Origin: Lachnoclostridium sp. UBA7482
Lineage (GTDB): Bacteria; Bacillota; Clostridia; Lachnospirales; Lachnospiraceae
DNA length: 14,356 bases
Reading direction: 5' to 3'
Assembly: GCA_002479645.1 (NCBI GenBank)
Contig: DLOO01000057.1
Coordinates: 1 to 14,356 of the forward strand
In this document: positions 1-6,555 of the stretch, piece after piece
How positions within the stretch are numbered: position 1 is the stretch's first letter
Layout of the letters: each line of letters opens with the position of its first letter
Notes under the pieces: model-generated
Seen by the model: only the letters and a program-made list of their open reading frames with translations
What the model was told of the DNA's origin: nothing
Database searches by the model: none
Program-made: the position numbers and the translations under genes

Positions 1-51
1 AACCGCTGGAGTTCAGTAACACCGAATATTTGAATTATACAGGAAGCTCCT

Positions 52-309
52 TTATTTGCTTGCCCAATAGGGCTTCTGATCCTTGTGTGTAAATCCCATC
101 AGACGAACGCGGTAGCTTCCGAGCTGCGACGAATAATACTCCAATGCTTTGCCCTTTAATCGCCCTTCCTCCCGATACTGCCCAAATGCCGCCTCGTACT
201 TCAGAAAATCCTCCTGCGCAGCATCTTTATAATTATTACTCATATTAAGCTTCAGATTACTCAGAAGCTCATCCAGATGCCTCTCATATTTGCTCTTCCA
301 CAAAAACAT
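52..309 (-). CDS. Small hypothetical protein, 85 aa
   Basis: I do not recognise this family. The product is a soluble, charged 85-residue protein with no signal peptide or membrane segment. Its N-terminal half looks helical and amphipathic, starting MFLWKSKYERHLDELLSNLK, and the middle is rich in Glu, Lys and Tyr. The start is supported by a GAGGGG ribosome binding site 7 bases before the ATG. It lies 46 bases after the metallo-beta-lactamase-fold gene on the same strand with no clear terminator between them, so it is probably the last gene of that operon. The binding site and operon position support a real gene; the function is unknown. Confidence 0.6.
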   Translation of the reverse strand: MFLWKSKYERHLDELLSNLKLNMSNNYKDAAQEDFLKYEAAFGQYREEGRLKGKALEYYSSQLGSYRVRLMGFTHKDQKPYWASK

Positions 310-355
310 ATTTATCCCCTCAAATGTAAAGCAATTCTACCGCTGCTTGAATCAC

Positions 356-1168
356 CTAAAACTCCATAGCAAGTCCCACATGAAGCTGGGATATTGTATC
401 TCCCAGTTCTTCCTTCAGGATACCGTATGCGCGCTCCCCCGTGCAATGCCCGGTACAGACATACGCAATGCCCGTTTCCCGGATTTGCGCGGCAAATTCT
501 CTGATTTCCTTTTCACTTCTGCGAACCAGATGGAATCCGCCGATAATTCCGTAAACCTTTTTATCCGGAAATACCGCACGGACTTCTTTAATGATGTTCG
601 AGGCTCCGCCGTGGGAACAGCTGTTAAAGATAACAAGCCCCTTTTCCGTCTCAAACACTAAACTTTGCTCATGCGAAAAATTGTCCGGCACATAGCATTT
701 TCCTGTCTTTTGGTACATCATTTCCCTCTTGCCGATTGCCTCCAAACCGGCCGTATGATGCGGAATCAGGTACACTCCGTCACACAGGGAATAATCGCCT
801 GCCGCGTATACGATGCGATCTGCATAATCGGTTGTAATATTCTTTGGAATACCAATATATTTTCTAATAAAAAGCTTCTTGAAATAACAGTTTTCCCCCA
901 CGGATTCGCGCAGATAAAACTTCGCCTGACGGTTCAGTTCAAAGAATTTCTTCATGCCCAGCGAATGGTCATAATGGGCATGGGACAAGACCGCATACTC
1001 TACGTCTGCGATATTCACCCCGAGCTTTTTTGCATTTTCCGCAAAAAGATCGGACGCCCCAACGTCGAGCAGAATCTTCCGCTCACCGTACGCAATATAG
1101 ACGCACAAGCCCCATTCGCCCCGGATTCCGTCATTTTCGATATTATCAACAAGTACCTTTGCTCTCAT
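356..1168 (-). CDS. MBL-fold metallohydrolase (COG1237-like)
   Basis: This 270-residue protein has the metallo-beta-lactamase fold signature HAHYDH at residues 63-68, which binds the metal pair. Further motifs typical of the fold are SCSHGG (183-188), GGFHL (210-214) and CTGHCTG (238-244). The last two, with overall length, fit the COG1237 group, related to the archaeal enzyme making a dihydropterin precursor of methanopterin. In bacteria these proteins are mostly uncharacterised, so the substrate is unknown. No signal peptide is seen, so it should be cytoplasmic. Its ATG overlaps the stop of the upstream flavin reductase gene as ATGA, which implies translational coupling and perhaps a shared redox or detoxification task. 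Fold assignment is firm, reaction is not. Confidence 0.85.
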   Translation of the reverse strand: MRAKVLVDNIENDGIRGEWGLCVYIAYGERKILLDVGASDLFAENAKKLGVNIADVEYAVLSHAHYDHSLGMKKFFELNRQAKFYLRESVGENCYFKKLFIRKYIGIPKNITTDYADRIVYAAGDYSLCDGVYLIPHHTAGLEAIGKREMMYQKTGKCYVPDNFSHEQSLVFETEKGLVIFNSCSHGGASNIIKEVRAVFPDKKVYGIIGGFHLVRRSEKEIREFAAQIRETGIAYVCTGHCTGERAYGILKEELGDTISQLHVGLAMEF

Positions 1169-1725
1169 CTCCTGCTCTTTCCTTCGCTAAACGCTTTCCC
1201 GACAACTTCACCAATCACATTATAATGATTATTGAACGGGTCAAATGCAATCGGCTTCACCTTTGCAAGATCCACCTTACCATCGGTCAATGCAGAATCA
1301 TCCACGCTTACATTAACGATTTCACCGCGCAGGATGCACGTCTCCTCGTTAAATTCCTTCACCTTGCATTCCATACAGATGGCAAGCTCGTTAATGATCG
1401 GTGCATTGACAAGCTCACTCTTCGTTACCGTAAATCCGGCCTTCTCCATCTTCATCGGTTCCTTGTCACCAGAAACGATTCCTACATAGTCGCATGCTGC
1501 AACATGCGCCGCATCTGCCATGCTGATGGTAAATGCCCCGGTCTTCTTAAAGTTTTTACACGTTCTGTGACTCGGCGAGAGACATACCGAGATTTCGTCT
1601 GCTTCGCTGATGCCGCCCCATGCCGCATTCATCGCATCTGCGGTTCCGTTTTCATCATAAGTTGCAATAATCCACACCGGCTGAGGTGTGCTAAACGGTT
1701 TTACACCAAAATTTTTTCTGCTCAT
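1165..1725 (-). CDS. Flavin reductase family protein (FMN-binding split barrel)
   Basis: The 186-residue protein resembles the flavin reductase-like/FMN-binding split-barrel family: the N-terminal segment PQPVWIIATYDENGTADAMN, then AAWGGIS (35-41), SVCLSPSHRTCKNFKKTG (46-63) and FTISMA (65-70) follow the conserved layout that holds FMN. Members pass electrons from NAD(P)H or act as uncharacterised flavoproteins; the partner is not evident. The frame is open to an ATG at 1746, but the ATG at 1725 is chosen because GGGAGGAAA sits 6 bases before it, whereas the upstream ATG lacks a site and falls at or before the predicted transcript start. It is first in a leftward operon and its TGA overlaps the next gene's ATG. 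Confidence 0.85.
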   Translation of the reverse strand: MSRKNFGVKPFSTPQPVWIIATYDENGTADAMNAAWGGISEADEISVCLSPSHRTCKNFKKTGAFTISMADAAHVAACDYVGIVSGDKEPMKMEKAGFTVTKSELVNAPIINELAICMECKVKEFNEETCILRGEIVNVSVDDSALTDGKVDLAKVKPIAFDPFNNHYNVIGEVVGKAFSEGKSRR

Positions 1726-1748
1726 ACGTATTTCCTCCCAATACACTC

Positions 1749-1777
1749 ATAATACCATAAGATATAAAGAAAGTGAA
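1749..1777 (-). promoter_or_regulatory. Sigma-A-type promoter for the flavin reductase operon
   Basis: On the minus strand TTCACT (1772-1777) and TATTAT (1749-1754) are separated by 17 bases. The -10 box matches consensus at 5 of 6 positions and the -35 box at 4 of 6. Transcription would start around 1742, giving a very short leader before the ATG at 1725. The strand, spacing and distance to the gene fit well; there is no experimental support. Confidence 0.55.
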
Positions 1778-1868
1778 ATCATATTTTTTCATGAATTATA
1801 CTCGGCAATCATAACAAAAACAATTACAAACTGCTCACACGGTCCCGATATGATTCTCAATAACAGAA

Positions 1869-1920
1869 AGTGACCGCATTACCGGCGATAGCTTCACGCT
1901 AACCCCAAAATGCGGTCACT
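1869..1920 (-). terminator. 12-bp inverted repeat, possible leftward terminator
   Basis: AGTGACCGCATT (1869-1880) and AATGCGGTCACT (1909-1920) are perfect inverted copies around a 28-base loop that contains a smaller TAGC/GCTA stem. Read leftward, the stem is followed by TTCTGTTATT, a moderately U-rich tail, so it could end transcripts from the oxidoreductase gene. The tail is not a clean U run, so this role is tentative. Confidence 0.4.
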
Positions 1921-1948
1921 CACAAAATCCATTACCATCTAACCTTCC

Positions 1949-2000
1949 ACCGCTCACGAAGCGTATCAATTTCTTCGGCGTGAGCGGTTTTTATTTTTTT
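1949..2000 (+). terminator. 10-bp hairpin with T tract, rightward-facing terminator
   Basis: ACCGCTCACG (1949-1958) pairs perfectly with CGTGAGCGGT (1979-1988) and is followed by a run of T broken by one A to 2000. This is the form of an intrinsic terminator for a rightward transcript. The tail overlaps the stop codon of the leftward oxidoreductase gene. No rightward gene lies to its left, so it either blocks antisense transcription into that gene or ends an unannotated small RNA. Confidence 0.55.
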
Positions 2001-3103
2001 ATGCAAGTTTCACCTTCACAACGTTCCTTCAGATATTTTTCAAACAAAGCCTCAACGGTAGGAATCTCCGCCCAGTCATTGGTCCATGCAGAGAGATATG
2101 CGGCATTTGAAATAGAAAGGGAATTCAGGCCTTCCTCTCCGCGTGCTATCATATCCGTGCCATTCAGAATCGACTGTGCAAATGCCTCTAACACCTGGGG
2201 ATGTCCCTCCGGTTCCGGCGCCGTAAACTCTTCATAGGTATTTTCAGGAGTAACAAATCCCTCTTTTGCAGTAAAACAAAATTCTCTTTCCGGAACTGCC
2301 AGCTTCCACCAGCAGAGTTTTCCGTGTTCCACTACAATTTTTCCCTTATCACCGGTAATTTCAAGACGGTTTGTACCGCAAGCATCCCCTGTTGTTGTCA
2401 TAAAGGCAGCGGTTGCCCCATTTTCGTACTCACCGAAGATTGTTACATCGTCCTCCACATCGATCTTGTGGTATTTGCCAAAATCACAAAATGCGCGAAC
2501 TCTCTTCGGCATACCGAAAATCCACTGCCAAAGGTCAAGGTTATGCGGAGCCTGATTCAGCAATACGCCGCCGCCCTCGCCGCTCCAGGTTGCTCTCCAG
2601 CTTCCCGAATTGTAGTAAGCCTGTGTGCGGTACCAATTCGTAATAATCCACACCATTCTTTTGAGCTCTCCGAGCTCGCCGCTCTGTACGATTTCACGTG
2701 CCTTTGCATACATAGGATTCGTACGCTGGTTAAACATAATTCCGAACTTAACCCCGGACTTTTCAGCCGCCTCATTCATCTCGCGAACCTGTCTTGCGTA
2801 AACACCGGCCGGTTTTTCTGTCAGAACGTGAATATTACGTTTGAAGCATTCTATTGCAATCGTCGGATGATCGTAATGCGGTACGGCAATAAGCACCGCC
2901 TCAACCATTCCGCTGTCAAGCATCTCAATATAATCAGTAAAACGGGCAACTTCCGGATGTTCCTTTGCCTTTTCGAGTTTCTCCGGGTTCACATCACATA
3001 CCGCTGCGATTTCGACAGACGGGCATTTCCCTCCGAATACATTATAAAAATGACCGCTTCCCATGTTTCCCAAACCAACAATCCCAAGTTTTACTTTTTT
3101 CAT
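1991..3103 (-). CDS. Gfo/Idh/MocA family NAD(P)-dependent oxidoreductase
   Basis: The 370-residue protein starts with a Rossmann fold: KLGIVGLGNMGSGHF carries the GxGxxG dinucleotide motif at residues 10-15. TEKPAG (95-100) holds the EKP motif whose lysine is used in catalysis across this family. The segment LLNQAPHNLDLWQWIFG (181-197) supplies the conserved His (187) and nearby Asp of the substrate pocket. These enzymes oxidise or reduce a hydroxyl or keto group on sugars, inositols or related polyols; which one cannot be read here. The start has GAGGTGAG upstream, lying in the end of the preceding isomerase gene 11 bases away. The two genes are clearly co-transcribed and probably act in sequence on one sugar-like compound. 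Confidence 0.93.
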   Translation of the reverse strand: MKKVKLGIVGLGNMGSGHFYNVFGGKCPSVEIAAVCDVNPEKLEKAKEHPEVARFTDYIEMLDSGMVEAVLIAVPHYDHPTIAIECFKRNIHVLTEKPAGVYARQVREMNEAAEKSGVKFGIMFNQRTNPMYAKAREIVQSGELGELKRMVWIITNWYRTQAYYNSGSWRATWSGEGGGVLLNQAPHNLDLWQWIFGMPKRVRAFCDFGKYHKIDVEDDVTIFGEYENGATAAFMTTTGDACGTNRLEITGDKGKIVVEHGKLCWWKLAVPEREFCFTAKEGFVTPENTYEEFTAPEPEGHPQVLEAFAQSILNGTDMIARGEEGLNSLSISNAAYLSAWTNDWAEIPTVEALFEKYLKERCEGETCIKK

Positions 3104-3114
3104 CGTGTCTCACC

Positions 3115-3933
3115 TCACATAATTTCTTTCAGTGCAGCTACTGCTGCATCGAATGCTGCTCTTGAAGTCGGGTAACAATATTTCATTTTTGTTTTCTCTT
3201 CCGTCTCCAACTTATCAAAACCATCAAAAACCGACAAATGCGGTTCCAGTGTCAAAACCTTCCCCTTGTAGTTTTCAAGAAGATATTTGAGATTTCCGAC
3301 TCCTTTTCCTGCCGGAACAACCGAACCATCCGGCAATGCGTCCTTAATGTGCATATACTCAACATAAGGCTCCAGCATCTTCCATGCATCCACGGTATCC
3401 TGTCCGCACTGGACAAAGTTAGCAGGATCAAATACTGCTCGAAGCTCCGGAAATGTCTTATGGATATCGAAACAATCCTTTGCGATATCCCCGTAGATTC
3501 CTTTTTCATTTTCATGACAAAGAACGATTCCGCTTCCCTTCGCTGCCAGAATAAACTGTTCCAGACGTTTCATAACCGCGTCCCGATACTGTTCTTTGCT
3601 GTCTGACGGAACATAGAAGCTGAACAGTCGAATATTCTTGGCTCCAAGGATGTCTGCAAGCTCGAGTCCCCGCTTAAATTTATCAAGATGAGCTTCAAAA
3701 TCATCCGTTATCCCAATCTTGCCATAAGGAGAACCAAGTGACCAAACCGCAAGTCCTGCGTCAGCAAGCTGTTTGCGAACTTCCTTGGCCTTATCTTTGG
3801 TAATATCCGAAATGTTTTCCCCATCTACACCTCGTATTTCAAGGTAATCAATCCCATTTTCGGACATTGCCTTAATTTGTTCGGAAAGCCTTCCGTCTGC
3901 TTCGTCGGCAAAAGCTGCTAATTTTAATTCCAT
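3115..3933 (-). CDS. Sugar phosphate isomerase/epimerase family protein (TIM barrel)
   Basis: The 272-residue product fits the xylose isomerase-like TIM-barrel family (COG1082). Likely metal ligands appear at the expected strand ends: Glu141 in LCHENEKG, Asp169 in AVFDPANFVQCG, His195 in EYMHIKDA and Glu230 in LTLEPHL. Members isomerise or epimerise keto-sugars or inositol derivatives with a divalent metal in the cytoplasm. The start has AGGAGGGG 6 bases upstream. It is the first gene of a leftward pair with the Gfo/Idh/MocA oxidoreductase, a frequent pairing in inositol and unusual-sugar catabolism, and is divergent from an AraC-type regulator. Fold and metal site are well supported; the substrate is open. 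Confidence 0.9.
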   Translation of the reverse strand: MELKLAAFADEADGRLSEQIKAMSENGIDYLEIRGVDGENISDITKDKAKEVRKQLADAGLAVWSLGSPYGKIGITDDFEAHLDKFKRGLELADILGAKNIRLFSFYVPSDSKEQYRDAVMKRLEQFILAAKGSGIVLCHENEKGIYGDIAKDCFDIHKTFPELRAVFDPANFVQCGQDTVDAWKMLEPYVEYMHIKDALPDGSVVPAGKGVGNLKYLLENYKGKVLTLEPHLSVFDGFDKLETEEKTKMKYCYPTSRAAFDAAVAALKEIM

Positions 3934-3969
3934 AAGTACCCCTCCTTTTTTTGTTAATCTAATTCTATC

Positions 3970-3989
3970 ATGAATGCATTTGCATTCAT
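3970..3989. promoter_or_regulatory. 20-bp palindrome, candidate operator of the sugar locus
   Basis: ATGAATGCA (3970-3978) and TGCATTCAT (3981-3989) form a perfect 9-bp inverted repeat around TT. It lies between the leftward promoter (4005-4033) and the isomerase start, where a bound protein would block or modulate transcription. Related words recur nearby: GCATTATATA (4003-4012) and CGTTCATATC (4022-4031), spaced by about two helical turns, as expected for AraC-family half sites. Confidence 0.55.
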
Positions 3990-4004
3990 ATTGTTAAATT
4001 ACGC

Positions 4005-4033
4005 ATTATATATTGTATTTTCGTTCATATCAT
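4005..4033 (-). promoter_or_regulatory. Promoter for the isomerase-oxidoreductase pair
   Basis: On the minus strand a perfect TATAAT (4005-4010) is preceded, 17 bases away, by ATGATA (4028-4033), a weak -35 box with 4 of 6 matches. A strong -10 with a weak -35 is typical of activator-dependent promoters, which fits the AraC-type gene transcribed the other way. Leader length to the ATG at 3933 would be roughly 65 bases and includes the palindrome at 3970-3989. Confidence 0.5.
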
Positions 4034-4076
4034 GGTAAGGTTATTATAACATAATGAAAAGGAACAGGTAATTAAC

Positions 4077-4886
4077 ATGCTGAATGAATACCGCTTCGGT
4101 GATATTTATATAAGACACGCGATTGATGATTGTCCGAATGACAGTCCTTTCACCATGCATATCCATGAACAGTGTGAGATTTATATTTTTATTTCCGGAA
4201 ATGTTGAATATTTGGTTGAGGGTTCAAAATATCCACTCGAGGAAAACAGCCTAATGATTATGCGTCCTTTGGAGGTGCATAAGCCCAAAATCATCGGCAA
4301 AGAAAGATACGAGCGTTATGCGATTAATTTTCCTATTGATTTTTTCGCAGATCTTGACCCCAAATCCAGACTTCTAAAAGCATTTACCGAGCGTCCTTTG
4401 GGCAAAAACAATATGCTTGACAGCTCCGTTATCGATATGGATCTGATTCGTAAGCTTTGCACGCAAATGTTTCAGGATTATCGCGACGATTACGACAGAC
4501 TTATTAGAATAAAGTCCACTATCCTTATGATACTTGATATGATATACCTTGCACTGGACAAACAGGAAAAAACCGAATACAAACCACGCAGTACCACCGA
4601 ACGCATCGTTGCTTATGTGAACAACCACATCTTTGAACAGATATCCGTACCGGAACTTGCAAAACATTTTTATTTAAGTCCTTCACAATTCAATCGCATT
4701 TTCAGACAGGCAACCGGCGCATCCCCATGGGAATATATAACCAAAAAACGTCTTACTGCCGCAAAAGAAAAAATCCACAGCGGTTCTTTGGCTCAAAATG
4801 CCTCTGAAAGCTGTGGATTCCGGGATTATTCTTCATTTTACAGAGCATACACAAAGTATTTCGGATGTGCCCCGACAGACAATTAG
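4077..4886 (+). CDS. AraC family transcriptional regulator with cupin sensor
   Basis: The 269-residue protein has an N-terminal cupin-like sensor domain (about residues 5-95), with the typical MHIHEQCEIYIF at 27-38 and a PLEVHKP segment at 64-70. A helical linker follows, then a C-terminal pair of helix-turn-helix motifs. The first covers ISVPELAKHFYLSPSQFNRI (189-208); the second covers GFRDYSSFYRAYTKYFG (247-263), the AraC signature. It should bind a sugar or metabolite and control the divergent isomerase-oxidoreductase pair. The start is the only reasonable ATG, but its ribosome binding site is weak (AAGGA about 13 bases upstream or GGT at 7), so it may be poorly translated, as is common for regulators. 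No clear terminator follows. Confidence 0.92.
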   Translation: MLNEYRFGDIYIRHAIDDCPNDSPFTMHIHEQCEIYIFISGNVEYLVEGSKYPLEENSLMIMRPLEVHKPKIIGKERYERYAINFPIDFFADLDPKSRLLKAFTERPLGKNNMLDSSVIDMDLIRKLCTQMFQDYRDDYDRLIRIKSTILMILDMIYLALDKQEKTEYKPRSTTERIVAYVNNHIFEQISVPELAKHFYLSPSQFNRIFRQATGASPWEYITKKRLTAAKEKIHSGSLAQNASESCGFRDYSSFYRAYTKYFGCAPTDN

Positions 4887-5027
4887 CTTCAGTAATCATC
4901 TACAATAAAAAGAACCTTGAGAGGGAACTTCAGAACGAGAGCTGACAGCACAACAGGCAACAAAGCAAGACTAAACGGAGGGAAAAAGAAATTTAATGAA
5001 AATGAGATAGAAAGATAAGTGTAATTG

Positions 5028-5036
5028 TGGTATTCT
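5028..5036 (+). promoter_or_regulatory. Possible extended -10 promoter for the VOC gene
   Basis: TGGTATTCT at 5028-5036 matches the extended -10 form TGnTATAAT with one mismatch in the hexamer. No convincing -35 box is found at the right distance. The site would start transcription near 5043, about 28 bases before the ATG at 5071. The rest of 4887-5070 shows only a purine-rich stretch without a supported gene. Confidence 0.35.
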
Positions 5037-5070
5037 ATTAGAAATACAAATCGGAATTTGGAGGTTAAGT

Positions 5071-5490
5071 ATGAGATTAGACGGGTTTGGATTATTCGTA
5101 AACGATATGACAAAAATGATACATTTTTATCGTGATGTGCTTGGCTTTGAAATAAAAGAAAACGAAGATGCAGTGAATGTATATCTTATAAAAGACGATA
5201 CGCTGTTTATGCTATACGGCAGAGAAAACTTTGAAAAAATGACAAGCAGGAAATACGAATATGTAAAAGGTTTGAACGCCCATTTTGAAATTGCTCTTTA
5301 TGTCGATACCTTTGACGAAGTTGACAAGACCTTTGCTGATGCTGTTTCAAAAGGAGCTACACCTGTTTTAGAGCCTACAACTGAACCTTGGGGACAGAGG
5401 ACTTGTTATATGTCCGATCCAGAGGGCAATTTGATTGAAATAGGCTCTTGGAACAAGCCTTTTCGCAGTTGGTCAGATAAGGATATGTAA
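5071..5490 (+). CDS. VOC (glyoxalase/bleomycin resistance) family protein
   Basis: The 139-residue protein has the paired beta-alpha-beta-beta-beta layout of vicinal oxygen chelate proteins. The N-terminal repeat has FVNDMTKMIHFYRDVLGFEI (9-28). The second starts at HFEIALYVDTFDEVDKTF (71-88) and ends with the typical YMSDPEGNLIEIGSW (113-127). Members include glyoxalase I, dioxygenases and drug-binding resistance proteins; this sequence does not show which. The usual first-strand histidine is replaced here (RLDGFGLF), while His71 and Glu123 remain, so the metal site may be altered. The start has TGGAGG 7 bases upstream. The following gene begins 39 bases after its stop on the same strand and may be co-transcribed. 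Confidence 0.88.
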   Translation: MRLDGFGLFVNDMTKMIHFYRDVLGFEIKENEDAVNVYLIKDDTLFMLYGRENFEKMTSRKYEYVKGLNAHFEIALYVDTFDEVDKTFADAVSKGATPVLEPTTEPWGQRTCYMSDPEGNLIEIGSWNKPFRSWSDKDM

Positions 5491-5529
5491 GGTAAATTCA
5501 TATTTAGAGATATTGCGAGGTATATTGAA

Positions 5530-6144
5530 ATGATCGGAACATGTTCAAGATGTGGAAATCACGAATGGGATAAAGCGGTTGAAGGTACGGAGGTGATTTG
5601 TCCGAAATGTGGAAACAGATGGAAATTTCAAAAGCTTCCTATTTTTTTCCTGACCGGATGCAGCGGTGTAGGAAAAACGACGACAGGCATTGAATTGCAG
5701 AGGCTGACAAAAGAGTATGTGATTCTTGATGCAGATATGTTTTATAACGTAATGCATCCACAGAATGAAAAAGAGAATTATGATATGGTAGAGCAGATTT
5801 TTAGCCTGTCTAAAAATATCAGCCAGTCTGGAAAGATGACTGTCTGGACAATGGCTGGTAATATAGACAAGTTGCCTAACACCTATGGTTCGCATTTTTT
5901 TGAAAAAATAAATGTACTTGCATTAACTGCGACATCAGAAGAATTAAGAAGGCGAATGGAAGAAGGACGCAGAATCGAAGATAAGGACTGGATTCAAAGT
6001 TCATTAGATTATAATAATTATTTTAGAACGCATAATACAATTGGAAATACAAAATTTGAAAGCTTGGACTGCACGAATAATCCACCCACTCAGGTCGCAG
6101 AGAAGGTACTTAAGTGGGTAAAAAGATGTTGTAATACAAAATAA
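5530..6144 (+). CDS. Zinc-ribbon/P-loop kinase-like NTPase
   Basis: The 204-residue protein joins an N-terminal zinc ribbon to a P-loop kinase-like domain. Cys5, Cys8, Cys24 and Cys27 (CSRCGN and CPKCGN) form the ribbon. GCSGVGKTT at 43-51 is the Walker A motif that binds ATP or GTP. LDADM (66-70) lies where kinases carry the catalytic aspartate, and RRRMEEGRR (140-148) resembles the arginine-rich lid of nucleotide or shikimate-type kinases. The phosphate acceptor is unknown, and the zinc ribbon suggests nucleic acid or protein binding. The start has GCGAGG 9 bases upstream. It could also be annotated simply as an AAA-type ATPase, but the short size and lid favour a small-molecule kinase-like fold. 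Confidence 0.75.
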   Translation: MIGTCSRCGNHEWDKAVEGTEVICPKCGNRWKFQKLPIFFLTGCSGVGKTTTGIELQRLTKEYVILDADMFYNVMHPQNEKENYDMVEQIFSLSKNISQSGKMTVWTMAGNIDKLPNTYGSHFFEKINVLALTATSEELRRRMEEGRRIEDKDWIQSSLDYNNYFRTHNTIGNTKFESLDCTNNPPTQVAEKVLKWVKRCCNTK

Positions 6145-6192
6145 TTCTTTGAAATTATTTGTAACAATTATTTTTTCAGGCAATCAAGGGGA

Positions 6193-6220
6193 TTGACAAA
6201 TTCAGAGGTAACTGCAAAAT
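6193..6220 (+). promoter_or_regulatory. Possible promoter reading into the TnpW-like remnant
   Basis: A perfect TTGACA (6193-6198) is followed 16 bases later by CAAAAT (6215-6220), a poor -10 with 4 of 6 matches. It faces the hairpin at 6278-6314 and the short frame at 6333. The region 6145-6555 holds no intact gene: apart from this site it contains an AT-rich inverted repeat straddling the previous stop (6139-6160), the leader hairpin, the remnant frame and a leftward terminator. Confidence 0.3.
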
Positions 6221-6277
6221 TCTTATTTGTCTAAACAACCATTACCACAATCATAACGGAATAAGTAACACAGCGTC

Positions 6278-6314
6278 AGAGCGTATAGAAAATAATCTAT
6301 ATGCTCTATTTTTT
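6278..6314 (+). terminator. Leader hairpin with T tract (attenuator-like)
   Basis: AGAGCGTATAG (6278-6288) pairs with CTATATGCTCT (6297-6307), 11 pairs including one G-U, with an 8-base loop. A run of seven T follows after one A. This is a standard intrinsic terminator, yet it sits only about 18 bases before the ATG of a short frame that has its own AAGGAG site (6318-6323). That placement suits transcription attenuation, or a terminator of the VOC/kinase-like pair that happens to precede the remnant. Confidence 0.65.
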
Positions 6315-6332
6315 TATAAAGGAGCAGAGAAT

Positions 6333-6554
6333 ATGACAGAAACAAAAAACGAACAGAACACACCAAGTTTCAAGCGTAAGTTAGGAAACACCACCACTTT
6401 GCAACTCTTATCAGAAGTCAAGCTTTTACGAGGTCGCGACAACTCGCGCCAAACACACAAAAAAACGCCAGAGGAATGCAAGCATTCCCTGACGTATATT
6501 TTCTTGACACTACCAAAACAAAAAAGAAAAAAAAGCACTCGTATCATAATATAA
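6333..6554 (+). pseudogene. TnpW-like transposon-encoded protein remnant
   Basis: The first 21 residues, read from 6333 behind AAGGAG, are MTETKNEQNTPSFKRKLGNT plus one Thr. They resemble the N-terminus of TnpW-family proteins of Tn4451-like integrative elements, in which a Phe-Lys-Arg-x-(Ile/Leu)-Gly-x-Thr-Thr core is followed by a Tyr-x-Val-x-Val-His-Phe strand. Here the similarity stops after the Thr-Thr (about 6395). The frame then runs through low-complexity basic sequence and the antisense of a terminator to 6554. I infer a truncated remnant of a mobile element. The match is from memory of the family. The alternative is a short functional peptide ending within the same frame. Confidence 0.45.
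6459..6494 (-). terminator. Terminator of the secreted peptidase/lipoprotein operon
   Basis: Read leftward, CGTCAGGGAATGC pairs with GCATTCCTCTGGCG through 13 pairs with one bulged T and a two-base loop, and is followed directly by seven T. It lies about 60 bases beyond the lipoprotein stop codon. This is a textbook intrinsic terminator and ends the leftward unit 6556-9461. Confidence 0.85.
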
Positions 6555-6555
6555 C

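Noticed and set aside
1030..1752. 240-residue rightward frame
   Set aside because: It lies antisense to the hydrolase and flavin reductase genes, has no ribosome binding site and a composition rich in His, Arg and Cys typical of a shadow frame.
2201..3175. 324-residue rightward frame
   Set aside because: It is antisense to the Gfo/Idh oxidoreductase, whose motifs and start site are clear, and it has no family features.
4889..5113. 74-residue leftward hydrophobic frame
   Set aside because: It overlaps the start of the VOC gene on the other strand and shows no convincing ribosome binding site. The hydrophobicity comes from reading A-rich DNA backwards.
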